DNA of 64,000 nucleotides from Aurifilum marmelostoma. Lineage: Eukaryota; Ascomycota; Sordariomycetes; Diaporthales; Cryphonectriaceae. Location of the stretch: assembly GCA_027559495.1 (NCBI GenBank), contig JAMXSV010000004.1, forward strand, positions 1,043,001-1,107,000, written 5' to 3'. The notes beneath the pieces are model-generated. The model saw nothing but the letters and a program-made list of their open reading frames with translations, searched no databases and was not told the DNA's origin. The translations under genes were made by a program, and so were the position numbers. Below, piece after piece: positions 37,851 through 47,789 of the stretch. Positions within the stretch are counted from its first letter, which is position 1, and every line of letters starts with the position of its first letter.

Positions 37851-38732
37851 TTATTGGCTCGCAGGCAACGACAAGAGACGAAGGTGCTGGATCGCGAGGG
37901 GGCTATACCGAACGAGCATCCACGCAGAGCCAAAGATGGCTGCCCAGGCCACCACTCCGCTCAGCAAGATCCTCCTCATACGTTTCTTCATGGTCTTGGC
38001 ATCGTTTTCATGTGGCAGCGGCGTGCCAGGCGGCGGTGCCTCGTCCGTCCTGCCCACCATCTCGCACAGCGGCTCCCATCCCATCCCGGGATGATACTCG
38101 ACAAGGTGCCTCCCCCTCTTGGCGGCTTCTTGCCTGATCCACCTCTGATACCCGTCGTAGAACTCGGGCGAGGCCCAGTCGAGCCCAGAGCCAGCGCCCG
38201 GTTTCAGGCCGATCTCCGCAAAGCGCGGCTGCTCCGCGTAGTAGTCGTAGATGCCCCGCAGCATGGTGGAATTCTTGCGGTGCATGCGGAAGGGGAAGCA
38301 GAGGTACTTGAAGAGCGACGAGTGGGGGAAGGCGAACGCCTCATGACAGCTCCGCGACCACGAGACCGCACGCCGCTCCTCCGGCCCGGGCCGAAGATTG
38401 AGGAGGACTGCCGCATCGGGGTACATGTCCATCAGGTCGTCGGCGAAGAGGGTGCCTGGCACGTCGACGGTGGAGGTGCAGCCGTCCAACAGGCGGTATA
38501 GGATCGCGTGGCGCCGGCCGGCGTCTCTCTCGTGCATGGCGTCGATGACAAGCTGCATCTTGTCGGGTCTCCCAATGAGCGAGATCATATGCATACAGGG
38601 GCCACAGTCGAGGATGGGCCCCTCCAGGGCCATCTTCAGAGACGTCGTGGCACACCGGGGCAGCCCGACGCCGATGACCTTCATTTGTCCATGCGAGGGT
38701 TGTGCTGCTGCTTTCGTTGACGAGGGTGCCAT
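37851..38732 (-). CDS. P-loop sulfotransferase-family protein with C-terminal membrane anchor
   Basis: Single exon, 293 residues from ATG at 38732 (the frame is open 13 codons further upstream). Near the N-terminus, VIGVGLPRCATTSLKMALE matches the 5'-phosphosulfate-binding loop of the Sulfotransfer_4 group common in fungi, in which the usual PRTGTTSL reads PRCATTSL. Other family-like stretches are AVLLNLRPGPEERRAVSWSR, similar to the 3'-phosphate-binding region (normally TxRDPxxWxxS), and the tail region PRFAEIGL...YDGYQRWI. The last 50 residues hold a basic flank (KTMKKRMRR) and one membrane span (ILLSGVVAWAAIFGSAWMLV), so the enzyme is probably tail-anchored facing the cytosol. Fungal members are often called NAD-dependent epimerase-like by error, and few have known substrates. 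It lies at the left edge of the gene-poor 39-51 kb stretch. Confidence 0.85.
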   Translation of the reverse strand: MAPSSTKAAAQPSHGQMKVIGVGLPRCATTSLKMALEGPILDCGPCMHMISLIGRPDKMQLVIDAMHERDAGRRHAILYRLLDGCTSTVDVPGTLFADDLMDMYPDAAVLLNLRPGPEERRAVSWSRSCHEAFAFPHSSLFKYLCFPFRMHRKNSTMLRGIYDYYAEQPRFAEIGLKPGAGSGLDWASPEFYDGYQRWIRQEAAKRGRHLVEYHPGMGWEPLCEMVGRTDEAPPPGTPLPHENDAKTMKKRMRRILLSGVVAWAAIFGSAWMLVRYSPLAIQHLRLLSLPASQ

Positions 38733-41632
38733 GATTCTTGTTTTGTTGTAAGATGCCAGGCTGTCGTACAATATACTCTACCGGTATAGGACATAGAGAG
38801 GACCATCCATGGACCAATGCCACGAGTAGGTCCCGTTCACGTTCACGTTCATATAGGGATTCCAGGTGAATGGAGGCATGAGTGATGTAATAAGTGAGAC
38901 ACCGGAGTTAGAGAAGCAACAGCGCACATGTCCACTAGTTACTCTACCGCCCTTCCATAGTACTGCACACCTATGGTGGTCACTCAATCGGCCATTAGCA
39001 TGTATGCCGACTAGCGAGACTTCGCTCGGATGTCGGCGATATTCCTCCGTTGGTCTATATCCACCAAGCCCGGCAGTCAACCCCACTGACTTGGGTCTGC
39101 CAGCATAGTGACGGTGTAAGACAGGCATGGTGTCTACTAAGGAGCTAAGGATCACAGTGTCACTCTGTCATATTCGGTCCCGACCATGCGAACTCGACCG
39201 GACGCGCTCCGGTTCTGCGGTTACATGCCGCCATGTTGCCGTCATGGCCGTTTGTTATCCGCACCGTAGCCGCTGTGGAGCGTGATCCTACTAATAACTA
39301 AGAAGGTTGAGATCCCTGGTAGCGGTGTGTTCCCCGTTGGTAAGCTTGGAAAGACTGGAACGAGGCGCTGTGGAGATTGCCCACCAAGCAGCGGCCCACC
39401 ATCCTTCTCGCAACGGGTAATCGCCTTCTGTTGGTAATCAGCACGGAGCGACTCTTTAGAAGCCTCAATGAATCTGTCCGTGTCCGTTGCAGAATGAGCC
39501 TTGTAGGATTCATTATTTGAGGTCGGGGTCTTCGGAGAGCCCGAGTGCTTACATGCCACTGCACTGCATACTATAGACACGGAGCCTTGATGAATACCAT
39601 CAGATGTCTCAGATCCAGCTCACAGAGGCCGGGAGTTTGAGGTTCCCTTCGAGGGGACGCACGTACCAGAAGCAGATGAGCAAACAGAGAGAACCTTCAG
39701 GCTACGATCATGCATCGGCAGGAATAGGCTCAACATGACTTGGTCATCATATCTCCGCCAATATCGGAAAACACCACTTGCACGGGAAAAGTGCGAGTGT
39801 CACGAAACCCACGCAAGTGAAGACTCGATACTATGCAGAAGCTACTCTCCCCTCGACAAGTTTGACATTGATCGGCTATGGCTTGCATATCACCCACGAC
39901 TATCGCTTCAGCCGCGACCCACGACGTTACCTCCAGAGGTGAAATGACTAGTAACGGGGCATGCAGGTCTCATTCAGGCACAATGCGCGGCATGCTTGCC
40001 TGGAGTGGCATGATCGATGCCCATGGCCTCCTTGGCGATGGCCTTTGGGCAGACCAGGCTCTTGATCGAACATTCGCCTGCCTGATAGGATCGACCCGTA
40101 TATAGAGGTGGATGACGACTGGGCTATGACGGGAAGGACGAGCCTGTGTCTCACCTTTCTGCCTGATGACGACGTCAGGATTTCTCTTAGCAGGAAGCAG
40201 TGCGAGGCCGCCGACATGGACCTTTCGCAATGGCTATTCCCCCAAGTCTGCTATGAAGCCATATCGGGGATTGGGGGCGGCGAGGTGTCGCGGCCATTCG
40301 TGTTCCCTCCCAGGCCGACTAGGAGCAGACAGCTGTTGCGCTAATGTTCGAGATCGTGGCTTTCGATGATACCACCCACAACGTCGACTTCCCAACCTCA
40401 TTTGCTTAGCAGCCAGGTCCGTGAGCGCGAGGTGGTGGTCTGTAACGCTGTCCAGACTTTCCCGGTTCTCAAGACCAGCGAACAAGGCTCCACCACAGGC
40501 GGCAACTTCCTCACCATAGCAGCTTCAAAGGGCCTACGTGTCCTATGTCATGTTGAGTCTAGTTCAAGCTGGCTGGCTGTGATTGGTATGCCTTTTGATC
40601 AGAGGGCGGACATCTTGTGGCCAAGTTAGCCAGCTAGCTGTCGATGCTTTTTTTAAAAAAAATCTTTTCCAATTTTTTTATTTTCTTTTTCGTGCGACGG
40701 CGCCTGGGCTTTTGCTCAGTAAGAGGGGAGTTTTCTGTAATTAGAAGTCGAGTGAAACTGGTTGAGACTGCCAAATTTATGCTATATTTATAATATCATA
40801 GCCCAGAACACTAGAATTATAATTGTGAAAAGCATTGATTCGATTTGTCTTGAGGCTCAACAGAAAGTGGCCTATCCTACTACCCGTTAAGGTCTATATT
40901 AAAGACTATAGCCGCTGGACATACGCAACGACATAAGGATGGATTGAACACAGAAGAAAGCATTCGCAATACCATCGCAGAGATGAGTTACTCGATAGGT
41001 GGAGATCCAGCAATCGTCAGCTGCATCGAACCCCTTGAGGAAGGTTTCGAACCTCAAGCGGGAAGAGCAAGCCCAACCAAGCTGAGGCTGCTAGAGAAGA
41101 GAATGGATTTGCATGCTGTTGTGGCGGTTAGTATATTGGATAATTACAGAGTGTGTGATAACATTGCAGTACAGCACAAGTTGTACCCATCGAAGGGCAC
41201 ACTTCTCGCCGTGGGGCCTTCAATTTTACACGAACGCCTACGCAGACGCAGCGATGGCGTGACTGATGGGGGTCTGGATGAGTCAGACTGCTCGCGGTAT
41301 CAATACATTACTCTTTGGTCTATCCATATTCCACCACCTGGTAGGTCTTGCAACAAGCTGTCGACGGTGGCAAGGCGCTTCCTTTCTAGCTACAGCTGCC
41401 GGAAAACACAGTACAGATATGGGAGCTCGAGCGCGTCCTCGGTGTCCTTGACGGCCCGCCTAGGTCAAATTCCCGTTCCCGGGAGGCCACGCTGACGCAG
41501 GTTTGCGTCTGGCGCCGCCGAGGCTGGACTTGATGCCTTGCGCGCACAAAAAAGGGCCGGCAGAGGCCGGGCCGTCCGAACCAATCCTCACCTTTCCCTT
41601 TCTCCACAAGGGCAACACAATGACGAGGCTGA
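38733..41632. other. gene-poor stretch, possible eroded coding fragments
   Basis: No intact gene. Several short frames have weak coding look: 40108-40344 plus (RTSLCLTFLPDDDVRISLSR), about 40340-40410 plus (EQTAVALMFEIVAFDDTTH) and 40944-41495 plus, a 183-codon frame from ATG. None matches a family I know and frames change between them, as in a decayed gene or chance. About 40670-40930 is distinctly AT-rich. Confidence 0.35.
40944..41495 (+). CDS. doubtful small ORF, unknown
   Basis: 183 codons from ATG to TGA. The first 100 codons read like protein (MDLHAVVAVSILDNYRVCDN), while the last 60 are Ser/Arg-rich and poorly biased. No motif, signal peptide or splice evidence. It follows an AT-rich stretch that could be a promoter and precedes the interspersed 34-bp repeats. 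It could be chance, a fragment or an orphan gene. Confidence 0.2.
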   Translation: MNTEESIRNTIAEMSYSIGGDPAIVSCIEPLEEGFEPQAGRASPTKLRLLEKRMDLHAVVAVSILDNYRVCDNIAVQHKLYPSKGTLLAVGPSILHERLRRRSDGVTDGGLDESDCSRYQYITLWSIHIPPPGRSCNKLSTVARRFLSSYSCRKTQYRYGSSSASSVSLTARLGQIPVPGRPR

Positions 41633-41640
41633 GAGAGACT

Positions 41641-41979
41641 GGCTGCACCCGACCCTGTCAGGATAACTAGCACAAACCCAACCCGCACTGCCCGCTGGAG
41701 TCGTCGCCGGCTGCACCCGACCCTGTCAGGATAACCGGTACACGACCCCCCCCCCGGGGCCCCCGGGGGCCAGCCCTTCTCCTCCTGGTCCGAGGTGCCC
41801 ACAACGGCGGCGAGGCTGAGACTGGCTGCACCCGACCCTGTCAGGATAACCAGCACATGCAGCCCCGTCCGCGGTGCTTCGTCACACGAGGAGATGCGCT
41901 AGGGAAATGGTGCGAGGCCGGGATGTAGGCACTAGAACCATCGCCGGCTGCACCCGACCCTGTCAGGATGACCAGTACA
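41641..41979. repeat. four interspersed copies of a 34-bp element
   Basis: Copies at 41641-41674, 41709-41742, 41824-41857 and 41946-41979, all in the same orientation. The first 24 bp are identical in all four (starting GGCTGCACCCGACCCTGTCA) and the last 10 vary slightly. Copies 1 and 3 share the left flank CGAGGCTGAGA and copies 2 and 4 share TCGCC, so the array looks like a duplicated two-unit block. Spacing is irregular (68, 115 and 122 bp start to start) and the spacers differ, unlike a simple minisatellite or CRISPR array. It lies 90-430 bp beyond the stop codon of the AT-hook gene. Confidence 0.9.
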
Positions 41980-42068
41980 TGGTGATGACTACTTCACGCC
42001 GAGTTCGCCCTTCGTGCTCCTCCTTTCCCGTTCCTGCCTTGCCCGCCGTCGAAAGTGATTGATGCGCC

Positions 42069-43355
42069 TCAGATTTTACTCTTGGCACGACCCGACCTCC
42101 CTCTTGTCTTGGTGACCGCGCCGCTGGTGTTGTTCTTCTTGTTGTTGGCCTTGGACCCAGGCGGCTTCTTACCACTAGCAGGCCGCCGTTCTCTGGGCTT
42201 GTCGGTGGCAGCACCTTGAGAATGTGCTTGTTGCGCCTCACGGGGCCCCCGGGCCGCCTCCTCCTCCCCTTCCTTCCGCTCCTGCAGGCTGAGCTGACCA
42301 CGCTGCCCGAGCTGGAACAGCTGGGCGTCCAGGCCCGAGAGCTGGCGGCGGCGTGCGCGGGTAGTCGGGGCCGACGACGATGATGACGACCTAAGACCGC
42401 TCGGCTGGACGAGGGCAGGCGGCCCTTCCGGCTGGGCAACCCGGGTCGTGCGGTGGTGGCCATCGTCTACTGTCGTCCCCAGGTCGAATGTCACCGTCTT
42501 TCTCCTCTTGGACCTTGGTCGACCCTGTCTTCGTGTGGACGGGGAGGCCTGCGCCTCTCCGTCGTGGGCCACAGCCTCATTATCATCGTCACCGGGCCCC
42601 CTCTTCCGCTTCGCACCGCTGGATTCTGCGCCTGTGAGCAGCGGCCACGTGCCGCGTGTGTCTGCTGTGCTCTTCCTCGTCCTCTTGGCACCCGGCTGTC
42701 CAGCCTGATCGTCGGCGTCCTCGACCTGGCCCCTCTTGCGCTTCCCGCCTGATGCTGTGCTTGCCGTACTCTTCTTCGTCCTCTTGGAGCCTGGCTGTGC
42801 TGTCTGCTCGTCGGGGTCGCTGTCCTCCTCCCTTCTCTTCCTCTTATTGTGTGCTGGCATATTCGGTACCGCCTTTAGTATCTCTGGCGCTGCGGTCCTC
42901 GAGGATCGTGCGGCCCGCATTGCGAAGCCGAACCGACCTTCGAGCCACTCGTTCAGGTTGACGCCCGTCTCGCTAAAGGTTTCGCCGCGTGCTATAGCGG
43001 CGTTCATGTCCCACATATCCGGGCCCTCAGCCCGCTCATCCAGGTCCCCGCTCATCTCGCTCAGGCTCTTACCGAATTCCACAAGGGCCATAGGCGACTG
43101 TGGTCGGGGCCTAACAAAGTCCTCGCGCGTCGCTCTTCCGGACTCAATCAGAATTGCCTCCTTGATCAGACTGGCTATCTGCTCCTCGCCTGCCTCGTCC
43201 AGGTCATCGCTGTTCGGAGACATCAGTCTTGATTCCCGTTTTCTGTTGTAGTCGTCGAGAAACCGCTGGCGGTACGCGTCCCGGGCGACCCTGCATCGAT
43301 GCCAGTACTCCTCGAGCGGCTCGTCGGGGTGTCTTGGGGAGCAAAAGGACGCCAT
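42069..43355 (-). CDS. basic nuclear protein with AT-hook-like motif and KRKR repeats
   Basis: Single exon, 428 residues from MASFCSPRHP. The frame is open to a further ATG at 43457, but that extension is a Ser run encoded by GAT/GAC-type repeats and is more likely leader. The N-terminal 170 residues are mixed and acidic, with a helical start (EEYWHRCRVARDAYRQRFLD). The middle has two clear copies of a KRKR...QPGxKRTxKSTA unit and a third diverged one, each a good nuclear-localisation signal with Ser/Thr next to basic residues. The stretch RRQGRPRSKRRK resembles an AT-hook (GRP core flanked by basic residues). The C-terminal 60 residues are Lys/Arg/Gly-rich. No known enzyme domain. A DNA- or chromatin-binding role is inferred. 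It is divergent from the FHA-like kinase gene with 292 bp between start codons, suggesting a shared promoter. Confidence 0.78.
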   Translation of the reverse strand: MASFCSPRHPDEPLEEYWHRCRVARDAYRQRFLDDYNRKRESRLMSPNSDDLDEAGEEQIASLIKEAILIESGRATREDFVRPRPQSPMALVEFGKSLSEMSGDLDERAEGPDMWDMNAAIARGETFSETGVNLNEWLEGRFGFAMRAARSSRTAAPEILKAVPNMPAHNKRKRREEDSDPDEQTAQPGSKRTKKSTASTASGGKRKRGQVEDADDQAGQPGAKRTRKSTADTRGTWPLLTGAESSGAKRKRGPGDDDNEAVAHDGEAQASPSTRRQGRPRSKRRKTVTFDLGTTVDDGHHRTTRVAQPEGPPALVQPSGLRSSSSSSAPTTRARRRQLSGLDAQLFQLGQRGQLSLQERKEGEEEAARGPREAQQAHSQGAATDKPRERRPASGKKPPGSKANNKKNNTSGAVTKTRGRSGRAKSKI

Positions 43356-43647
43356 GATGAGTGCAAATGATGATATCGTATCTCTGCTTTGGACTACAAG
43401 GCTGGATGACGATGAAAATAACGAGGATGACGAAGATGATAAAGGACGTTGGGTCATGTTTTGGCGAGGTAAAGCAACAGATTAGGTGCCCCAGGGTGCT
43501 TATCGCGATAAGGAAGAGCGGAGAAACCTCCCAGCCACCGCCTTTGCTGGGCGGTTTGCTTATAACGCCAAAGCAGCTGACCACGTACAAGTCCTGGTGA
43601 TCTATTGTGAAGTTCTAAGGCTGTTGTTGGTGGCAATTACAGCCACG

Positions 43648-45474
43648 ATGTCGTCGTCATCTCTCCGTTTCGCAACGCTGACGCCTGATAATGCGCTGGC
43701 GCAGAAATGTCTGTCGTACCTCGTCGACAAGCAACCTATTCCCGCTGCCGAGGTCCTTACGCCTCCCGCACCGAAGGACCGTACCCGTCGCGCGGCTCTG
43801 TCTAGGAGTGAGCAGCATCAGCTTGTCCTTTCGTTCGACAGACTAGGTACTTCTGTGAATGGCGGCTGGACGGTGGGAAAACTCAACCAGTATATCGGCC
43901 TGCCTGTCTGCTCGTCCAGGTCACGCTGCCTTAAAGGGCCTGCCTTTTTCGAGATCTTTTTTCACCCCCAGTCTGGGGCCTTGATGATAAAGAACCGGTC
44001 TAAAGACTATCCGGTCGTTTACCTACACGGCGACGGACGCTCTGATGTTGAGCTGCAGCATGGAGAGCAGCACGTTCTCCATATGTCGACCAATTACCTT
44101 CGCATCGGCCCTCTGCATTTTGTGCTCAAGTTCTCTGTTGAAGACGAGGGGGCATATCTGGCTCACCTCAAAAGGTATATGCTGAATTGGCATCAGACCT
44201 GGGACCCTGAACCTCGCCTCGACCTCCTCCCAAAACCCACACATAATCTTATGATGGATATGATCGTTCACATGGCATATGCTATGGGTGGTTTTGGTAC
44301 AGTCTCGGTCGGTCTGCATAGGTGGTCTGGGCAGGTAGTGGCCTGCAAGTCGGTCAACTGTGGCAATCCTGAGAGACTCAACATGATGAGGAATGAGGTT
44401 GCTATCGGCCAGAGAATGTCTAGCTCTGTCCAGGCGGCAGGTCTCGTGCGCTTGCTCTCCTCGTGGTGCAATCACGGCCAGTCTCCACCATGCTTTCGCG
44501 ACAAGGTAGAGTGTGTATACCTCCTTATGCCATATGCATCTTTTACCTTCTGGTCTGCACCTTGGCACGAGATACCTATGGCCACGAGGCTGGTCCTTTT
44601 CCGCCAGGTGCTGGACGGGCTTCGGAATCTGCATGCTGCAGGTACTATGCATAGGGATATTAGCCCTGTGAACCTGCTCGTCTTCTCGCACCAGGCGGCG
44701 CCCTTTTTCTCCGCCGCTATCTGCGATTTCGGCAAGGCTAAGAGGAGCCCCAGGGGCAAGGAGACTGCCCTCGGGCCTCCAGGCTTCACCGCCCCCGAGG
44801 TCGGGACACAGGAGGACTACACTAGTGCTATCGACATATTCAGCCTCGGGCTCTGCTTCCTGACTACCTTCCGGGATACCAAAGCGTGGAGATGGGACCG
44901 CGCAATGTCGAGGGACCATCACACGACGGCCCTGCAGCTCCTGCAGGCCGTGCAGGGCTGCATGCCCTCCGGCCTCGGCCCGCTTCTCCGCTCGATGCTG
45001 GCATGGGACCCCGCCGCCCGTCCGACGGCCGAAGAAGTCCTGGCTGTCCATGAGATCTGGGTACAGGCTGCGGGGACTCTTCCGCAGTCTCGACCCGAAG
45101 AAGGTGGGGGCGAGGAGGAGGAGGAGGAGCGAGGGGGGGGGGATATCGCCCAGACGACAGGGACGACAGGGACGACAAATACAGATAGCAGCGGTGGCAG
45201 CTCTGGGCCTGGTCCCATTGACGCCGCGAGAGCCGCCAGGCTACAGCGGTCGGACAGGCCCCCTCCTTCCGCGAGCTCGGGCAGCAGGCCAACGAGAGCC
45301 AAGAGGATCCGGAGATCGGACGCGCCGCCGCCCGCGTCCGTGAGCGAGATGATGGCAGCAGGCCCTAGCGGCAGCAAGAGAAGCGGCAGTCCTCCTTACG
45401 ATGCAGGCGGGAGAGAGAAAAGGTTGAAGATGTCGCACAGCCAACGGCTGCCCTCTCCGCCTCCTATCAACTAG
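43648..45474 (+). CDS. orphan protein kinase with N-terminal FHA-like region
   Basis: Single exon, 608 residues from MSSSSLRFAT; an upstream in-frame ATG at 43486 is less likely. Residues about 60-165 run as alternating strands with GGWTVGKLNQYIG and NYLRIGPLHFVLKF, similar in layout to an FHA domain but without its usual phosphothreonine-binding GR...S-x-x-H residues, so the match is tentative. The kinase domain spans about 208-460: Gly-rich loop MGGFGTVSV, lysine K234 in VVACKSV, helix-C acid in RNEVAIG (about E250), catalytic loop HRDISPVN (D337, N342), DFG at 360-362 and APE at 382-384. The catalytic-loop Lys of HRDLKxxN is Ser, as in several fungal accessory kinases. The tail is Gly/Glu/Ser-rich and ends with basic clusters (RAKRIRR, KRLKM) that look like nuclear signals. 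Activity is likely. Chk2/Rad53-like origin is possible but unproven. Confidence 0.88.
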   Translation: MSSSSLRFATLTPDNALAQKCLSYLVDKQPIPAAEVLTPPAPKDRTRRAALSRSEQHQLVLSFDRLGTSVNGGWTVGKLNQYIGLPVCSSRSRCLKGPAFFEIFFHPQSGALMIKNRSKDYPVVYLHGDGRSDVELQHGEQHVLHMSTNYLRIGPLHFVLKFSVEDEGAYLAHLKRYMLNWHQTWDPEPRLDLLPKPTHNLMMDMIVHMAYAMGGFGTVSVGLHRWSGQVVACKSVNCGNPERLNMMRNEVAIGQRMSSSVQAAGLVRLLSSWCNHGQSPPCFRDKVECVYLLMPYASFTFWSAPWHEIPMATRLVLFRQVLDGLRNLHAAGTMHRDISPVNLLVFSHQAAPFFSAAICDFGKAKRSPRGKETALGPPGFTAPEVGTQEDYTSAIDIFSLGLCFLTTFRDTKAWRWDRAMSRDHHTTALQLLQAVQGCMPSGLGPLLRSMLAWDPAARPTAEEVLAVHEIWVQAAGTLPQSRPEEGGGEEEEEERGGGDIAQTTGTTGTTNTDSSGGSSGPGPIDAARAARLQRSDRPPPSASSGSRPTRAKRIRRSDAPPPASVSEMMAAGPSGSKRSGSPPYDAGGREKRLKMSHSQRLPSPPPIN

Positions 45475-46964
45475 TCCTCATAATCACTCGGTATATTCGG
45501 TTGAGATGGCTTGAGCTACAAGGTGAAGCTGTCATACTCTCCATGCTGTGATAGTAATGTCTCTCCTACTGTCGCCCCCTCCGCTGTCAGAGCAACTTCC
45601 GCGCTAGCCGTGGTTGAATGGCCAGCAATACTATCTCGCCACCGCCCCCCCCCCCCAAAATCCAGGGTCCTATCCCCTTGGCTATCACAATTTTTATGCC
45701 AACACAGAGACAGGCTCCCCGAGGACCTACATCACCATACAGACCCGGGCAAGACCTATGCGCTGATAGGACACACTGTTCGACGTAACTGTAATGAGGT
45801 CTGGGTGGTCGTATTCAGCACGTCTCTAGACAAATATCATTTTGAGTTTTTAGAGTAATGGTTTCATCTATGTTATCTTTTAATTGGCATAAGGTATAGC
45901 CAATCTATGCAAGCCTGACTGTGACTGAGGACTTCTCTCAGGAGTGGAGGCGATGGGGTCAATGATGGATTCCAGGCTTCCAAGGTTCTTCCGACACACA
46001 CTGTGTGAGATCTTTGACCGGACCAGCAAGCCCAGCCTTGTAGAAATCTGAGTCCTACCATACCATCAGAACTACAGCATCTGCAGCGTCCGCAGCAAAG
46101 GTTTTCAATCGTCATATCATTAGTACTGAGGGAGGGAGGACCCCCAACAAGGGAGGAATCGAATTCGAGTACAGGACGAGTGAATTTTACAATCTTGGGA
46201 ATGATTTGTCTCAAGCAGAGCTGACATTCTTTCCTACCGGGCGCACCTGATACACCGCCCCGGGCATCGTCTGCCAGGTGCTCTTGGTCATGAGCTGTGA
46301 CATTGTTTCCATCAGGTTGCAGACAGACCCAACCCCTGGAGGGAGAAAGCAGCCTCATGCGTTGCCAGAGAGTGCAGCACCGCCACCACTGTCGGCAACA
46401 CCCCCGACAGTGCCCTCAGCAGCACCTTGAATGATGCAGTAGCCTTGCAATGATTCGGTCTTGGTCAGGGCCTGAGGCTGACGCCCAGGAGGAATCGCCG
46501 GGGTCACCACCCAGACCAGTTTAGGGCACTGCCCCAGCTCAATTTCTGAAAGGTTTCCGAGGTTGAGTCACAGCTCTTCCAAGATAGTCCCAGCTGTTAC
46601 GGCAGAGCTATCTTGTGTAGTAATTATTGCAACTCTGGATAGCAGAGAATGACGAGTAGCATAAGGGAACCACGATGAAAATTCCCCTTGGGTGAATGAT
46701 CCGGCAAAGAGCGGAAGGTTATGACCCGTTCGATTCAATGGTCGTGAGAGCCATAGCTGGCCGCAGTCTGATTGAGCCCGCGGAGGCTTTCAGTGCGCGC
46801 CTGGCCGATGGGGTACCAGGGAGAATCTCGGAACTCTAGGTCTCGATCGAAGTAGCAGAGCTGGGCGCACGTCCCCGGAGCGCATTCTGAAAATTCCCGC
46901 GCCCACAACGCCTCCGTGACGCCTCAGGACAGAGGAGTCGCGTCATACTCCCGCTGTATCCGCG

Positions 46965-46992
46965 CCGACTGCGCCCGACGCGCTGTCAAGAA
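46965..46992 (+). repeat. diverged fifth copy of the 34-bp element
   Basis: The sequence GCCGACTGCGCCCGAC, then GCGCTGTCAAGA, aligns with GCCGGCTGCACCCGAC, then CCTGTCAGGA, of the 41.6-42.0 kb copies. There are a few G/A transitions and a small insertion. Same orientation, about 5 kb away. Similarity was judged by eye and could be chance. Confidence 0.4.
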
Positions 46993-47384
46993 GCACAAGC
47001 TTCCGGTCTCCGGATCAATATGTCCTTACCCCATGCTGACCCGTGGTTCGTGCGACATGCCTTCCTAATGATGGTGTTCATTTGCCGTATCTAATGCTCT
47101 GACGACGAGTGTGGTGAGATTTCGCAAATGTTTCTGGTTCCTGAGAATGACAGAAACATTTACTGAGAGAAGCATTGGCCGGATTTGGCACAGCGCCAGA
47201 CCCCTGAGCCGCCTACCGAGGAACAGCTGATGCTTGGCTCACACACAACATCCTCAGAGCCTCTTGAATGGGCAGTTCCGATACCAGGGACGTCTGGTAA
47301 CAGGCACAGGCGAGGCCGGCGAGCCGCTTTGGCACACCGATCCCACAGCTCGAGGACCAGTCACCATCTTGAGGGACTCTAAAG

Positions 47385-47789
47385 TCACTCGGCGACGCAT
47401 CTGACTGCGTATAGGCCTCGAGTTCCGATAGGATGGTGATCCATCACCCGCAATATCGTCCTCTCATGCGAAGGACGCCTGGACGTCGAAGGCACCCTCA
47501 CCAGACTCCCGATACTGATCTCTTCCCAGCCGTAGCCTTCTGTCTCTGTGTGTATCAGCAGAATAGCTTGCTGCCTGCGGCCGCGCACCCATAAACACAC
47601 CTGATAAATGTTGAATGCGTTCCATCTCTGGCCTTGTCGACCGATGGTCGTGGGCTTGACCACCTGCCAGACTGCCTTTACACGACGACTGGGGCGTGCA
47701 CAGTAGCATTTCAAAAGCAGCCAACCGCGCCGGAGCCTCCGTTGTTCATATGCCCGGAAAATTCCAACACCGGTCATCTTGTGTTCCAC
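47385..47789 (-). CDS. doubtful 134-codon ORF, unknown
   Basis: Starts MEHKMTGVGIFRAYEQRRLR and reads fairly protein-like in the middle (YQVCLWVRGRRQQAILLIHT). No family, signal peptide or intron recognised. It is isolated in a gene-poor stretch, so a decayed fragment or chance ORF is as likely as a gene. Confidence 0.18.
   Translation of the reverse strand: MEHKMTGVGIFRAYEQRRLRRGWLLLKCYCARPSRRVKAVWQVVKPTTIGRQGQRWNAFNIYQVCLWVRGRRQQAILLIHTETEGYGWEEISIGSLVRVPSTSRRPSHERTILRVMDHHPIGTRGLYAVRCVAE

Noticed and set aside
41386..41856. 156-codon minus-strand frame with repeated LVILTGSGAASLS
   Set aside because: The peptide repeat is a by-product of the 34-bp DNA repeats; the rest is unconvincing and the spacers are not conserved as codons.
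41641..41979. CRISPR array
   Set aside because: Only four copies, spacers of very unequal length, no cas genes, eukaryotic context.
43365..43457. Longer N-terminus for the AT-hook protein
   Set aside because: The extra residues are a Ser run from trinucleotide-rich DNA in the short divergent promoter, so I prefer the downstream ATG.
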